Positions 1-5,749 of a DNA stretch of 5,749 nt are shown piece after piece; position 1 is the stretch's first letter, and every line of letters starts with the position of its first letter. The notes beneath the pieces are model-generated. The model searched no databases and was not told where the DNA came from. It was given only the letters and a program-made list of their open reading frames with translations. The stretch comes from an uncultured Clostridia bacterium (GTDB lineage: Bacteria > Bacillota > Clostridia > TANB77 > CAG-508), in contig CALXZW010000079.1 in assembly GCA_944393345.1 (NCBI GenBank), forward strand, positions 1-5,749. Reading direction: 5' to 3'. Made by a program: the position numbers and the translations under genes.

Positions 1-2
1 AA

Positions 3-1421
3 ATGTATTTCTTATATATCTATATAGAATTATATTCTGAAGATATAAAAGAATTAGAATATAATATTAATAAAATTGAAGGAATTTTACAAAGTAAAGG
101 ATTACAAACAAGAAGATCAAATTTTAGGCAAGAGGAGTTATTTTTAGCTTGTTTACCATTTTTTGAAAATAATAAGATAATAAAAGATTCTGCTAAAAGA
201 AATATTTTAACTTCAGGAATTATTTCTACATATCCATTTGTATCTTCTACGATTTTTGATGAAAATGGAATTTTTATAGGAATTAATATATATAATGATT
301 CTTTAATTTTTATAGATAGATTTGATAAAAATAAATATAAAAATGCTAATATGTGTATTTTTGGGACAAGCGGAGCAGGGAAATCTTTTTATACTAAATT
401 ATTAATAATAAGATATAAACTTATTGGAATTAAACAATATATTATTGATCCTGAACGTGAATATGAAAAATTATGTAATAATTTAAAAGGTACAATAATA
501 AAAATTGGACCCAACTCAAAAACATATATAAATATCTTTGATATAAGAAAAGAAAGTTTAGAAGAGGGAGAAACAGGTTATTTAGCTACTAAAATATCTA
601 AATTAATAGGTTTTTTTAATTTAATTTTTGGAGAGATAAATGAAGAAGAAAAAGCAATTTTAGAAGAAAAAATAATTGAAACATATAATAAAAAAAATAT
701 AAATTTTAATGATGAAAGTTTGTATATAGAAAAAAATAATAAAAGAAAATTCAAGACAACAAAAGAAATGCCAATATTACAAGATTTTTTTAATATATTA
801 GATAAAGATAAAAAAACAAAAAAATTTAAAGTAAAATTAATACCTTTTGTAAAAGGTTCAATGAAATTTTTTAATAATTATTCAAATATAGAAATAAATA
901 ATGAATTAATTATTGCTGATGTATATGATTTAGGAGAAGAAAATTTAAAATATGGAATGTATTTGTTTACAGATATTTTTTGGGATAAAATTAAAGAAAA
1001 TAGAAAAGAGAACAAAGCAATATATTTAGATGAGATATGGAGATTAATAGGTGTTACTTCCAATAAAGATGTTGCTAGTTTTATTTATAAAATATTTAAA
1101 ACAATTAGAAAATATGGTGGAAGTAGTGTAGCAATAACACAAGATATTTCTGATATATTTAGTTTAGAAAATGGAATATATGGAAAAAGTATATTAAATA
1201 ATTCAAGTATTAAAACTTTTTTTGCACTTGAAGAAGAAAATATAAAAATATTATCAGAATATTCAAATTTATCAGAAAAAGAGAAAATTGAAATAAAATC
1301 TTTGAAAAAAGGAGAGTGTTTAATGTTTGTTGCAGATAATCATATTTTAGCTAAAATTGAAGCAACGGAAGAAGAAAAATTTATATTAGGAGAAAATGAA
1401 AATAGAAAAAATAATTTATAA
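3..1421 (+). CDS. VirB4/TraE-family type IV secretion ATPase, 5'-truncated by window edge
   Basis: This is the C-terminal 472 residues of a VirB4-type ATPase, the cytoplasmic motor that powers assembly and DNA or protein transfer by type IV secretion (conjugation) systems. Residue numbers count from the first full codon in the window. Walker A is GTSGAGKSF at 121-129. Further family hallmarks are IDPEREY at 148-154, IKIGPNSKTYINIFDI at 166-181, Walker B AIYLDE at 339-344 followed by IWRLIG, and the ITQD motif at 378-381. The ATG at 3 is probably internal. It has no visible ribosome site, the residues before Walker A already read as the end of the VirB4 N-terminal domain, and family members carry a longer stretch ahead of Walker A. 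No frameshift or missing catalytic residue is seen, so the visible ATPase domain looks functional. The last 26 nt overlap the next gene. VirB4 assignment is secure; whether it serves conjugation or another transfer process is not shown. Confidence 0.93.
   Translation: MYFLYIYIELYSEDIKELEYNINKIEGILQSKGLQTRRSNFRQEELFLACLPFFENNKIIKDSAKRNILTSGIISTYPFVSSTIFDENGIFIGINIYNDSLIFIDRFDKNKYKNANMCIFGTSGAGKSFYTKLLIIRYKLIGIKQYIIDPEREYEKLCNNLKGTIIKIGPNSKTYINIFDIRKESLEEGETGYLATKISKLIGFFNLIFGEINEEEKAILEEKIIETYNKKNINFNDESLYIEKNNKRKFKTTKEMPILQDFFNILDKDKKTKKFKVKLIPFVKGSMKFFNNYSNIEINNELIIADVYDLGEENLKYGMYLFTDIFWDKIKENRKENKAIYLDEIWRLIGVTSNKDVASFIYKIFKTIRKYGGSSVAITQDISDIFSLENGIYGKSILNNSSIKTFFALEEENIKILSEYSNLSEKEKIEIKSLKKGECLMFVADNHILAKIEATEEEKFILGENENRKNNL
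1388..1392 (+). promoter_or_regulatory. Ribosome binding site for the overlapping second gene
   Basis: AGGAG lies inside the end of the VirB4 coding sequence, only 3 nt before the ATG at 1396. The spacing is short, but it is the only purine-rich site near this start. The next in-frame ATG, at 1450, has no such site upstream. This supports the overlapping start and suggests translational coupling. Confidence 0.6.
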
Positions 1422-2016
1422 GAAAAATAGTTTTAATAAAAAAAATAATATGATAAATAAAATATTAAAATTTAAGAATAAAAAAATATTAAAAAATAAT
1501 ATAATAATTATTTATGGAAATAATAAAAAAATATTCATAAAAAAAATATTAGAAAAAATATTAAAAAATAATTTTAAAATAATTATAATTAATTTTAATA
1601 TTTCAAATAAAAAATATTATTATAATAAAAATAATAATTATACAAAGAATGAAATAAAAATCATAAATAATTTTTATTATTATATGAAAAAAAATTATAT
1701 AAAAGAAGTAAACAGTTTTTTTAAAAAATTTGATTTTATTTTAATAAATGGAGAAAGTAACTTTAAATACATGAATTTAAATAAGAAAGAAATATATATG
1801 TTTGAAACAAATCCATTAGGCATTAGCGAGATTCAACATTTAATAGATAAGATATCAAATACTAGTAATATAAAAAAAAGTTGTTTACATATAATAGTTG
1901 AAAGTATACATAAATATAGTATTAATAAAGAAATATTACAAGAAATAATTAAAGAAAAAAGTTGTTATAAAAATATAAATATAATAAAAGAAAAAGATTT
2001 TTATAAAAAATTATAA
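1396..2016 (+). CDS. Degenerate MinD/ParA-like P-loop protein (probable pseudo-ATPase), unknown role
   Basis: No confident family match, but the layout resembles a MinD/ParA-type ATPase that has lost its nucleotide-binding residues. Strand-glycine-helix IIIIYGNNKKIFIKKILEKI (36-55) sits where a P-loop would be, without the GxGK[ST] core. IIIINFNIS (62-70) matches the usual IIDFD-type strand with Asn66 in place of Asp. FDFILINGES (112-121) matches the Walker B strand DFIIID with Asn118 in place of Asp. MFETNPLGISEIQHLIDKI (135-153) and HIIVESIHKYSIN (165-177) resemble the later helix and strand of that fold. By my count Lys, Ile and Asn form about 58% of the 206 residues, and the first half is almost free of G and C. 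There is no signal peptide or clear membrane span. The start at 1396 is preferred for its AGGAG. The 26-nt overlap with the VirB4 gene suggests a shared transcript and a role with the secretion machinery (inference). It could instead be a decaying gene, although the frame is intact. Confidence 0.7.
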   Translation: MKIEKIIYKKNSFNKKNNMINKILKFKNKKILKNNIIIIYGNNKKIFIKKILEKILKNNFKIIIINFNISNKKYYYNKNNNYTKNEIKIINNFYYYMKKNYIKEVNSFFKKFDFILINGESNFKYMNLNKKEIYMFETNPLGISEIQHLIDKISNTSNIKKSCLHIIVESIHKYSINKEILQEIIKEKSCYKNINIIKEKDFYKKL

Positions 2017-2057
2017 AATAATATTTAATAAATAAATTAATTTAAAAATACAATGAA

Positions 2058-2062
2058 AGAGG
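2058..2062 (+). promoter_or_regulatory. Ribosome binding site that decides the start of the third gene
   Basis: AGAGG lies 5 nt before the ATG at 2068. The earlier in-frame ATG at 2053 has only A/T-rich sequence upstream with no Shine-Dalgarno match, and the site itself would fall inside that longer reading. I therefore choose 2068. Confidence 0.6.
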
Positions 2063-2067
2063 TAGAT

Positions 2068-2787
2068 ATGGAAATAGAAAAAAAATTAGAAAAAGAAAAT
2101 ATAATAGAAAATAGCATAGAAAGAAAACAAAATTATTTTTTAGAATCTACTTTAGGAAAAGTAGTTAATAAAGCATTAGATATAGGAATAAGTATGTTAT
2201 TACCAGATTTTATTGATAAACAAGTAATAAATATAAAGGATAATTTATTTGAATATGGATTAAAAGAAGGAATTGATAAAACTATAAAAGATGCAATTGA
2301 AATAGGAAAAAGTTCCATAGGTATATTTACAGGCAATTTTGAAAATATAAATCAAATGCAAAGTGCTATAGAAGAAGGAGGAATAATTGATGGGATTTCT
2401 AATGTCTTAGATATGGCTTTAAAGGCGATAGATAAAAATGGAATAATAAATTCAAATATTCTAGATATCTTATCAAAAGGAAAAAATGTTATATTAGACA
2501 TATTACAAAATAATATTGAGGAAACATTTAAAAATCAAATAAATAAAAAAAATAGTTTAGTCAATAATATTGAAGGGTGGAAAGAAGGGTTTAAAAATAA
2601 AGATTTTACAAAAATGGAGAAAGAATATATTAATATAAAAAAAGAAATTAATAATATAGCTCCTTTAGTAGATATGATTAATCAAGCACAAACTATAGAA
2701 AATTTACATGAATTAATAAAAAATAATGGGCAAAATTTTAATTTAACACAAGAGCAAATAGAATTGGCAAGTAAATTAAAAGTATAG
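2068..2787 (+). CDS. Uncharacterised helical protein linked to VirB4 gene
   Basis: I do not recognise an established domain. The protein is 239 residues from the chosen ATG, or 244 from the ATG at 2053. It starts with a charged Glu/Lys/Asn-rich stretch (1-22). A run of likely amphipathic helices follows at about 25-160, with small-residue segments such as LDIGISMLLPDFID (37-50), GKSSIGIFTGNF (80-91) and EEGGIIDGISNVLD (102-115). The C-terminal part, about 170-239, is Lys/Glu-rich and helical, with the only tryptophan at 171. There is no cysteine, no signal peptide, and no hydrophobic stretch long and uncharged enough to be a membrane span, so it is probably cytoplasmic or a transported substrate. 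It follows the preceding gene after 51 nt with no evident promoter, so it is likely in the same operon. Its composition is far more ordinary than that of its neighbour, consistent with protein-level selection. An accessory or effector role for the secretion system is a guess from position only. Confidence 0.8.
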   Translation: MEIEKKLEKENIIENSIERKQNYFLESTLGKVVNKALDIGISMLLPDFIDKQVINIKDNLFEYGLKEGIDKTIKDAIEIGKSSIGIFTGNFENINQMQSAIEEGGIIDGISNVLDMALKAIDKNGIINSNILDILSKGKNVILDILQNNIEETFKNQINKKNSLVNNIEGWKEGFKNKDFTKMEKEYINIKKEINNIAPLVDMINQAQTIENLHELIKNNGQNFNLTQEQIELASKLKV

Positions 2788-3083
2788 AAAATATAATATT
2801 ATATCATTTTAAGTTTTTAAATATTCATAAAAAGTAATCAATAATTCATACATATAATTTTTAAAACATTAGATTAATATCTAATAAATTACGTATTTTC
2901 AAATTTTTTATTTGATTTTTATAATTTTCTCTCTAATTTTAATAGTTGGTATGTTATGCAATATTTTTTATCAATAATTTAATTAAGATAAAAACTAACA
3001 ATTTTTAAATAAAATAAAAATTATAAATGAATGTATAAAATTAAAGTCAAATTTTGTAAAGCCGTAAAGTTTTTTATAAATAC
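2788..3083. other. A/T-rich intergenic region upstream of the gyrA promoter
   Basis: No open frame with a ribosome site and no tRNA-like or riboswitch-like structure could be recognised here. It contains a 14-bp A/T palindrome (2791-2804), a 7-bp hairpin ATTAGAT/ATCTAAT with a TAAT loop (2868-2885), and a weak terminator-like hairpin (2899-2928). A short duplication, GTAAAG, occurs at 3056-3061 and again at 3064-3069. None of these gives a firm function. Confidence 0.5.
2899..2928 (+). terminator. Weak candidate terminator of the VirB4 operon
   Basis: TCAAAT (2899-2904) and ATTTGA (2910-2915) form a 6-bp stem with a T5 loop, followed by a T-rich tail TTTTTATAATTTT (2916-2928). It lies about 110 nt after the last gene of the operon. 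The stem has a single G-C pair, so it would be weak, and such patterns arise by chance in DNA this rich in A/T. Confidence 0.25.
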
Positions 3084-3112
3084 TTGCAAATTTTATACCA
3101 TTTTAGTATAAT
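3084..3112 (+). promoter_or_regulatory. Sigma-A-type promoter of gyrA
   Basis: The -35 box TTGCAA (3084-3089, 4 of 6 consensus bases) and a perfect -10 box TATAAT (3107-3112) are separated by 17 nt. Transcription would start near 3119, giving a leader of about 30 nt that contains the gyrA ribosome site. This implies gyrA is transcribed independently of the secretion genes. An inverted repeat TTATAC-N7-GTATAA (3093-3111) overlaps the -10 box. Confidence 0.75.
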
Positions 3113-3133
3113 ACAAAGGAATATAACAATAGA

Positions 3134-3141
3134 AAGAAGGA
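3134..3141 (+). promoter_or_regulatory. Ribosome binding site of gyrA
   Basis: AAGAAGGA ends 7 nt before the ATG at 3149. This is normal spacing for a Bacillota gene and supports that start. Confidence 0.75.
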
Positions 3142-3148
3142 AAAATAA

Positions 3149-5608
3149 ATGCAAGAAACACCAAAAAGAAATGACGGAAAAATAGTAGAAAGAGATATTG
3201 AAAAAGAAATGAGAACAGCATATATTGACTATGCAATGAGTGTAATAGTGTCTCGTGCCCTTCCAGACGTAAGAGATGGTTTAAAGCCTGTACATAGAAG
3301 GATTCTATATGCTATGCATGAAGATGGAATAACATCAGATAAACCATACAGAAAATGTGCAAATACAGTTGGATCTGTTTTAGGAAGATATCATCCTCAT
3401 GGTGATAGTTCAGTTTATGATGCTATGGTAAGAATGGCACAAGATTTTTCTATGAGATATATGCTAATAGATGGACATGGAAATTTTGGATCTGTTGACG
3501 GGGATGGTGCTGCAGCAATGAGGTATACAGAAGCAAGAATGTCTAAAATTTCAGAATTTATGCTTACAGATATTGAAAAAAATACAGTTGATTTTATGCC
3601 AAATTATGATGACAGATTACAGGAGCCAACAGTATTACCTGCAAGGATACCAGCACTGTTGATAAATGGATCTTCTGGAATTGCTGTTGGAATGGCTACT
3701 AATATACCACCACATAATTTGACAGAGGTAATAAATGGTATTATAAAAATAATTGACGAAGATGAAGTAACTGATGATGATTTAATGAGTGTTATAAAAG
3801 GACCAGACTTTCCTACAGAAGGTATAATTTTAGGAATAGAAGGTATTAAACAAGCATATAAAACAGGAAAAGGAAAAATAACATTAAGAGCAGAAACAGA
3901 GATAGAAGAGATGACAGGAAATAGGCAAAGAATAATAGTATCTTCATTACCATATCAAGTAAATAAAGCGAATTTAATAAAAAATATATCTGATTTGTCT
4001 AAAGAGAAAAAAATAGAAGGAATATCAGAATGTAGGGATGAATCAGATAGAAAAGATAAAGTAAGAGTAGTAATAGAGTTAAAAAGAGATGCAAATCCAC
4101 AAGTTGTGTTGAACCAACTATTTAAACATACACAAATGCAAACTACATTTGGAATAATAATGTTGGCATTAGTAAATGGGGAACCTAAAATATTGACATT
4201 AAGGCAAACATTGGATTGCTATATAGCACATAGAAAAGATGTAATATTAAGGAGAACACAATTTGAATTAGATAAAGCTTTAGCAAGAGCTCATATTTTA
4301 GAAGGATTGAAAATCGCTTTAGATTATATTGATGAAGTTATTCAAATTATCCGTTCTTCTTATGATGATGCAAAAGAGAGACTAATGGAAAGATTTGGAT
4401 TATCAGATATTCAAGCACAAGCAATTTTGGATATGAGGTTAAAAACATTATCTGGTTTACAACGTGAAAAAATAGAAGAAGAATACAAGCAACTAATGGA
4501 ATTAATAGAACATTTAAGAGCAATTCTAAATAGTGAAAAATTAGTATTTGACATTATAAAAGAAGAATTAACAGAGATAAAAAATAAATTTGGTGATGAA
4601 AGAAAAACTAAAATAGTAGCACAAGAAGGAGAAATTGATATTGAAGATTTAATTAAAGAAGAGCAAATTGTTGTGGCGTTAACTCATTTTGGATATATAA
4701 AAAGAATGCCAATAGATACATATAAGAGTCAAAGAAGAGGCGGAAAAGGTATAACAGGTATTGCTACTAGAGAAGAAGATTTTGTAAAACAAATATTTAC
4801 AGCGGTAACACATGATACTATATTATTTTTTACTAATAAAGGAAAATTATATAAATTAAGAGGATATGAAATACCAGAAGCAGGAAGAACAGCTAAAGGA
4901 ACTGCTATTGTTAATTTATTAAGTTTAGATCCGGGAGAAAAGGTATCTGCAGTTATACCAATTCAAAATTTTGCAGATGGTAAATATTTGTTAATGGCAA
5001 CAAAAAATGGTTTAATAAAGAAAACGGCATTAAGAGAATATGATTCTTCAAAAAAGACAGGGTTGCAAGGTATAACTTTAAAAGAAGATGATGAGTTAAT
5101 AGGAGTTAGATTAACTGATGGTGAGGATAATGTAGTTCTAGTTACAAGAAATGGAATGTGTATAACATTTGATGAAAAAGAAGTTAGACCTATAGGTAGA
5201 GTTTCACAAGGGGTAATTGGAATAAGGTTAGATGATGGTGATGAAGTAATAGGAATGGAATCAGTAATTTCTGGTGGAAAGGCAACATTATTAGCAATTA
5301 CAGAAAATGGATTTGGAAAAAGAACAGAATTAGATGAATATAGAGTACAATTAAGAGGTGGAAAAGGAGTAGTAACATATAAAATAACACCAAAAACTGG
5401 AAAACTTGTAGGAGTAAGAATAGCAACAGATGAAGACGATGTAATGTTAATTACTGATACAGGAACTATAATAAGGTTAAAGGTTAATGAAGTAAGTGTA
5501 TTAGGAAGATCAACTCAAGGTGTAACTTTAATGAGAACTAGCGATGGAGGAAAAGTAGTAAGTATAGAAACACTAACTCCAGAAATGAATGAAATAGATG
5601 AAAATTAA
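3149..5608 (+). CDS. gyrA: DNA gyrase subunit A
   Basis: GyrA pairs with GyrB to form the A2B2 type IIA topoisomerase that introduces negative supercoils using ATP. It carries the DNA breakage-reunion and DNA-wrapping functions. The 819 residues are full length (B. subtilis GyrA is about 820). The winged-helix core has SRALPDVRDGLKPVHRRI (35-52), the quinolone region YHPHGDSSVYD (81-91), and the catalytic Arg125-Tyr126 in AAMRYTEAR. Ile178 in GSSGIAVGMATNIPPHN matches the DNA-bending isoleucine. The tower and coiled-coil region runs to about 500, with DMRLKTLSGLQREKI at 428-442. The C-terminal beta-pinwheel, about 505-810, has the GyrA box QRRGGKG at 528-534, which argues for GyrA over ParC, and a related QLRGGKG at 734-740. 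Ser87 and Asp91, equivalent to E. coli Ser83 and Asp87, are the unmutated residues, so there is no target-site quinolone resistance here. It has its own promoter and terminator. gyrB, often its neighbour, is not upstream within this window. Confidence 0.98.
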   Translation: MQETPKRNDGKIVERDIEKEMRTAYIDYAMSVIVSRALPDVRDGLKPVHRRILYAMHEDGITSDKPYRKCANTVGSVLGRYHPHGDSSVYDAMVRMAQDFSMRYMLIDGHGNFGSVDGDGAAAMRYTEARMSKISEFMLTDIEKNTVDFMPNYDDRLQEPTVLPARIPALLINGSSGIAVGMATNIPPHNLTEVINGIIKIIDEDEVTDDDLMSVIKGPDFPTEGIILGIEGIKQAYKTGKGKITLRAETEIEEMTGNRQRIIVSSLPYQVNKANLIKNISDLSKEKKIEGISECRDESDRKDKVRVVIELKRDANPQVVLNQLFKHTQMQTTFGIIMLALVNGEPKILTLRQTLDCYIAHRKDVILRRTQFELDKALARAHILEGLKIALDYIDEVIQIIRSSYDDAKERLMERFGLSDIQAQAILDMRLKTLSGLQREKIEEEYKQLMELIEHLRAILNSEKLVFDIIKEELTEIKNKFGDERKTKIVAQEGEIDIEDLIKEEQIVVALTHFGYIKRMPIDTYKSQRRGGKGITGIATREEDFVKQIFTAVTHDTILFFTNKGKLYKLRGYEIPEAGRTAKGTAIVNLLSLDPGEKVSAVIPIQNFADGKYLLMATKNGLIKKTALREYDSSKKTGLQGITLKEDDELIGVRLTDGEDNVVLVTRNGMCITFDEKEVRPIGRVSQGVIGIRLDDGDEVIGMESVISGGKATLLAITENGFGKRTELDEYRVQLRGGKGVVTYKITPKTGKLVGVRIATDEDDVMLITDTGTIIRLKVNEVSVLGRSTQGVTLMRTSDGGKVVSIETLTPEMNEIDEN

Positions 5609-5621
5609 AAATTAAAAAAAG

Positions 5622-5656
5622 TTTCTTTTTTAGAGAAATCTAAAAAAGAAATTTTT
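5622..5656 (+). terminator. Intrinsic terminator of gyrA
   Basis: TTTCTTTTTTAGA (5622-5634) and TCTAAAAAAGAAA (5639-5651) form a perfect 13-bp stem closed by a GAAA loop, followed directly by TTTTT. The A-run before the stem (5617-5620) can pair with the T-run through one G-U pair, lengthening the stem to about 18 bp. It begins 13 nt after the gyrA stop codon. The A-run on the left would also serve as a T tail on the minus strand, so it may work in both directions. Confidence 0.85.
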
Positions 5657-5685
5657 ATTATTTTTAAGAATAAAAATAATAAAAA
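5652..5685. repeat. Second perfect hairpin abutting the gyrA terminator
   Basis: TTTTTATTATTTTTA (5652-5666) and TAAAAATAATAAAAA (5671-5685) are exact reverse complements of 15 nt around an AGAA loop. The left arm is also the T tail of the gyrA terminator, and the right arm runs into the 14-bp tandem array. All stem pairs are A-T. It could be a back-up terminator or a minus-strand terminator, or simply a low-complexity palindrome. Confidence 0.6.
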
Positions 5686-5749
5686 TAAAATAATAAAAAT
5701 AAAATAATAAAAATAAAATAATAAAAATAAAATAATAAAAATAAAATAA
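5681..5749. repeat. 14-bp A/T-only tandem repeat, running off the window
   Basis: The unit AAAAATAAAATAAT occurs in four exact copies (5681-5694, 5695-5708, 5709-5722, 5723-5736) plus 13 nt of a fifth (5737-5749), with no mismatch. The array meets the right edge, so its full length is unknown. No G or C is present. The preceding 14 nt (5667-5680) match the unit at 11 positions. No gene is seen in it. Confidence 0.93.

Noticed and set aside
3..5. ATG at the left edge as the true VirB4 start
   Set aside because: It has no upstream sequence to judge a ribosome site, and the following residues align with the interior of VirB4 proteins, so the gene most likely begins outside the window.
842..857. 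ACCTTTT-GT-AAAAGGT inverted repeat inside the VirB4 gene
   Set aside because: It encodes the conserved PFVKGS segment, the spacer is too short for a stable RNA loop, and no T tail follows; probably coincidence.
878..1063. Minus-strand open frame of 61 codons within the VirB4 gene
   Set aside because: It lies wholly within the conserved VirB4 sequence on the other strand, and its product resembles nothing I recognise.
2133..2336. Minus-strand open frame of 67 codons within the third gene
   Set aside because: It is antisense to a well-supported gene and its product resembles nothing known; treated as a shadow.
2791..2804. 14-bp perfect palindrome ATATAATATTATAT just after the third gene, as a terminator or protein site
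   Set aside because: It is A/T only with no loop and no T tract, and is expected by chance at this composition.
2868..2885. ATTAGAT/ATCTAAT hairpin as a terminator
   Set aside because: The 7-bp stem is weak and no T run follows on the + strand; on the minus strand only a short GTTTT follows.
2954..2962. TTATGCAAT as a DnaA box, given that gyrA is often near the origin
   Set aside because: It differs from TTATNCACA at two positions, and no cluster of similar boxes is present.
5681..5749. The 14-bp repeats as a CRISPR array or plasmid iterons
   Set aside because: The units are too short, have no unique spacers between them, and lack any replication or cas gene nearby.

Overview
The window looks like chromosomal DNA of a very low-GC Bacillota, most likely an anaerobic member of the Clostridia. 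The evidence is the strong A/T bias, G-rich Shine-Dalgarno sites, a Clostridium-like GyrA, and a VirB4 ATPase of the Gram-positive conjugation type. Tryptophan is encoded by TGG wherever I checked and no in-frame TGA occurs, so the standard bacterial code fits and nothing points to a Mollicute code. All four genes lie on the + strand.

Left part (1-2787): three closely packed genes that look like one operon. The first is the C-terminal 472 residues of a VirB4/TraE-type type IV secretion ATPase, cut by the left edge of the window. Its end overlaps by 26 nt an extremely A/T-rich gene whose product has the layout of a MinD/ParA-type P-loop ATPase but has lost the Walker residues. After a short gap comes a 239-residue soluble-looking protein of unknown function. 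The order suggests the tail of a conjugation or secretion module, either an integrated element or a resident locus. No integrase, relaxase or attachment site is visible.

Middle (2788-3148): a 361-nt A/T-rich intergenic region. It holds weak hairpins, one a possible terminator for the upstream operon, and a good sigma-A-type promoter (TTGCAA, 17 nt, TATAAT) about 30 nt before the next gene. A small inverted repeat overlaps the -10 box.

Right part (3149-5749): a complete gyrA encoding the DNA gyrase A subunit, with catalytic Tyr126, unmutated quinolone-target positions Ser87 and Asp91, and the GyrA box QRRGGKG. It is followed by a strong intrinsic terminator and, directly abutting it, a second perfect hairpin. 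That hairpin's 3' arm merges into a 14-bp A/T-only tandem repeat that runs off the right edge.

The secretion genes and gyrA appear to be separate transcription units that are merely adjacent. The most interesting items are the degenerate ATPase next to an intact VirB4, the uncharacterised third gene of that operon, and the terminator, hairpin and repeat structure after gyrA.
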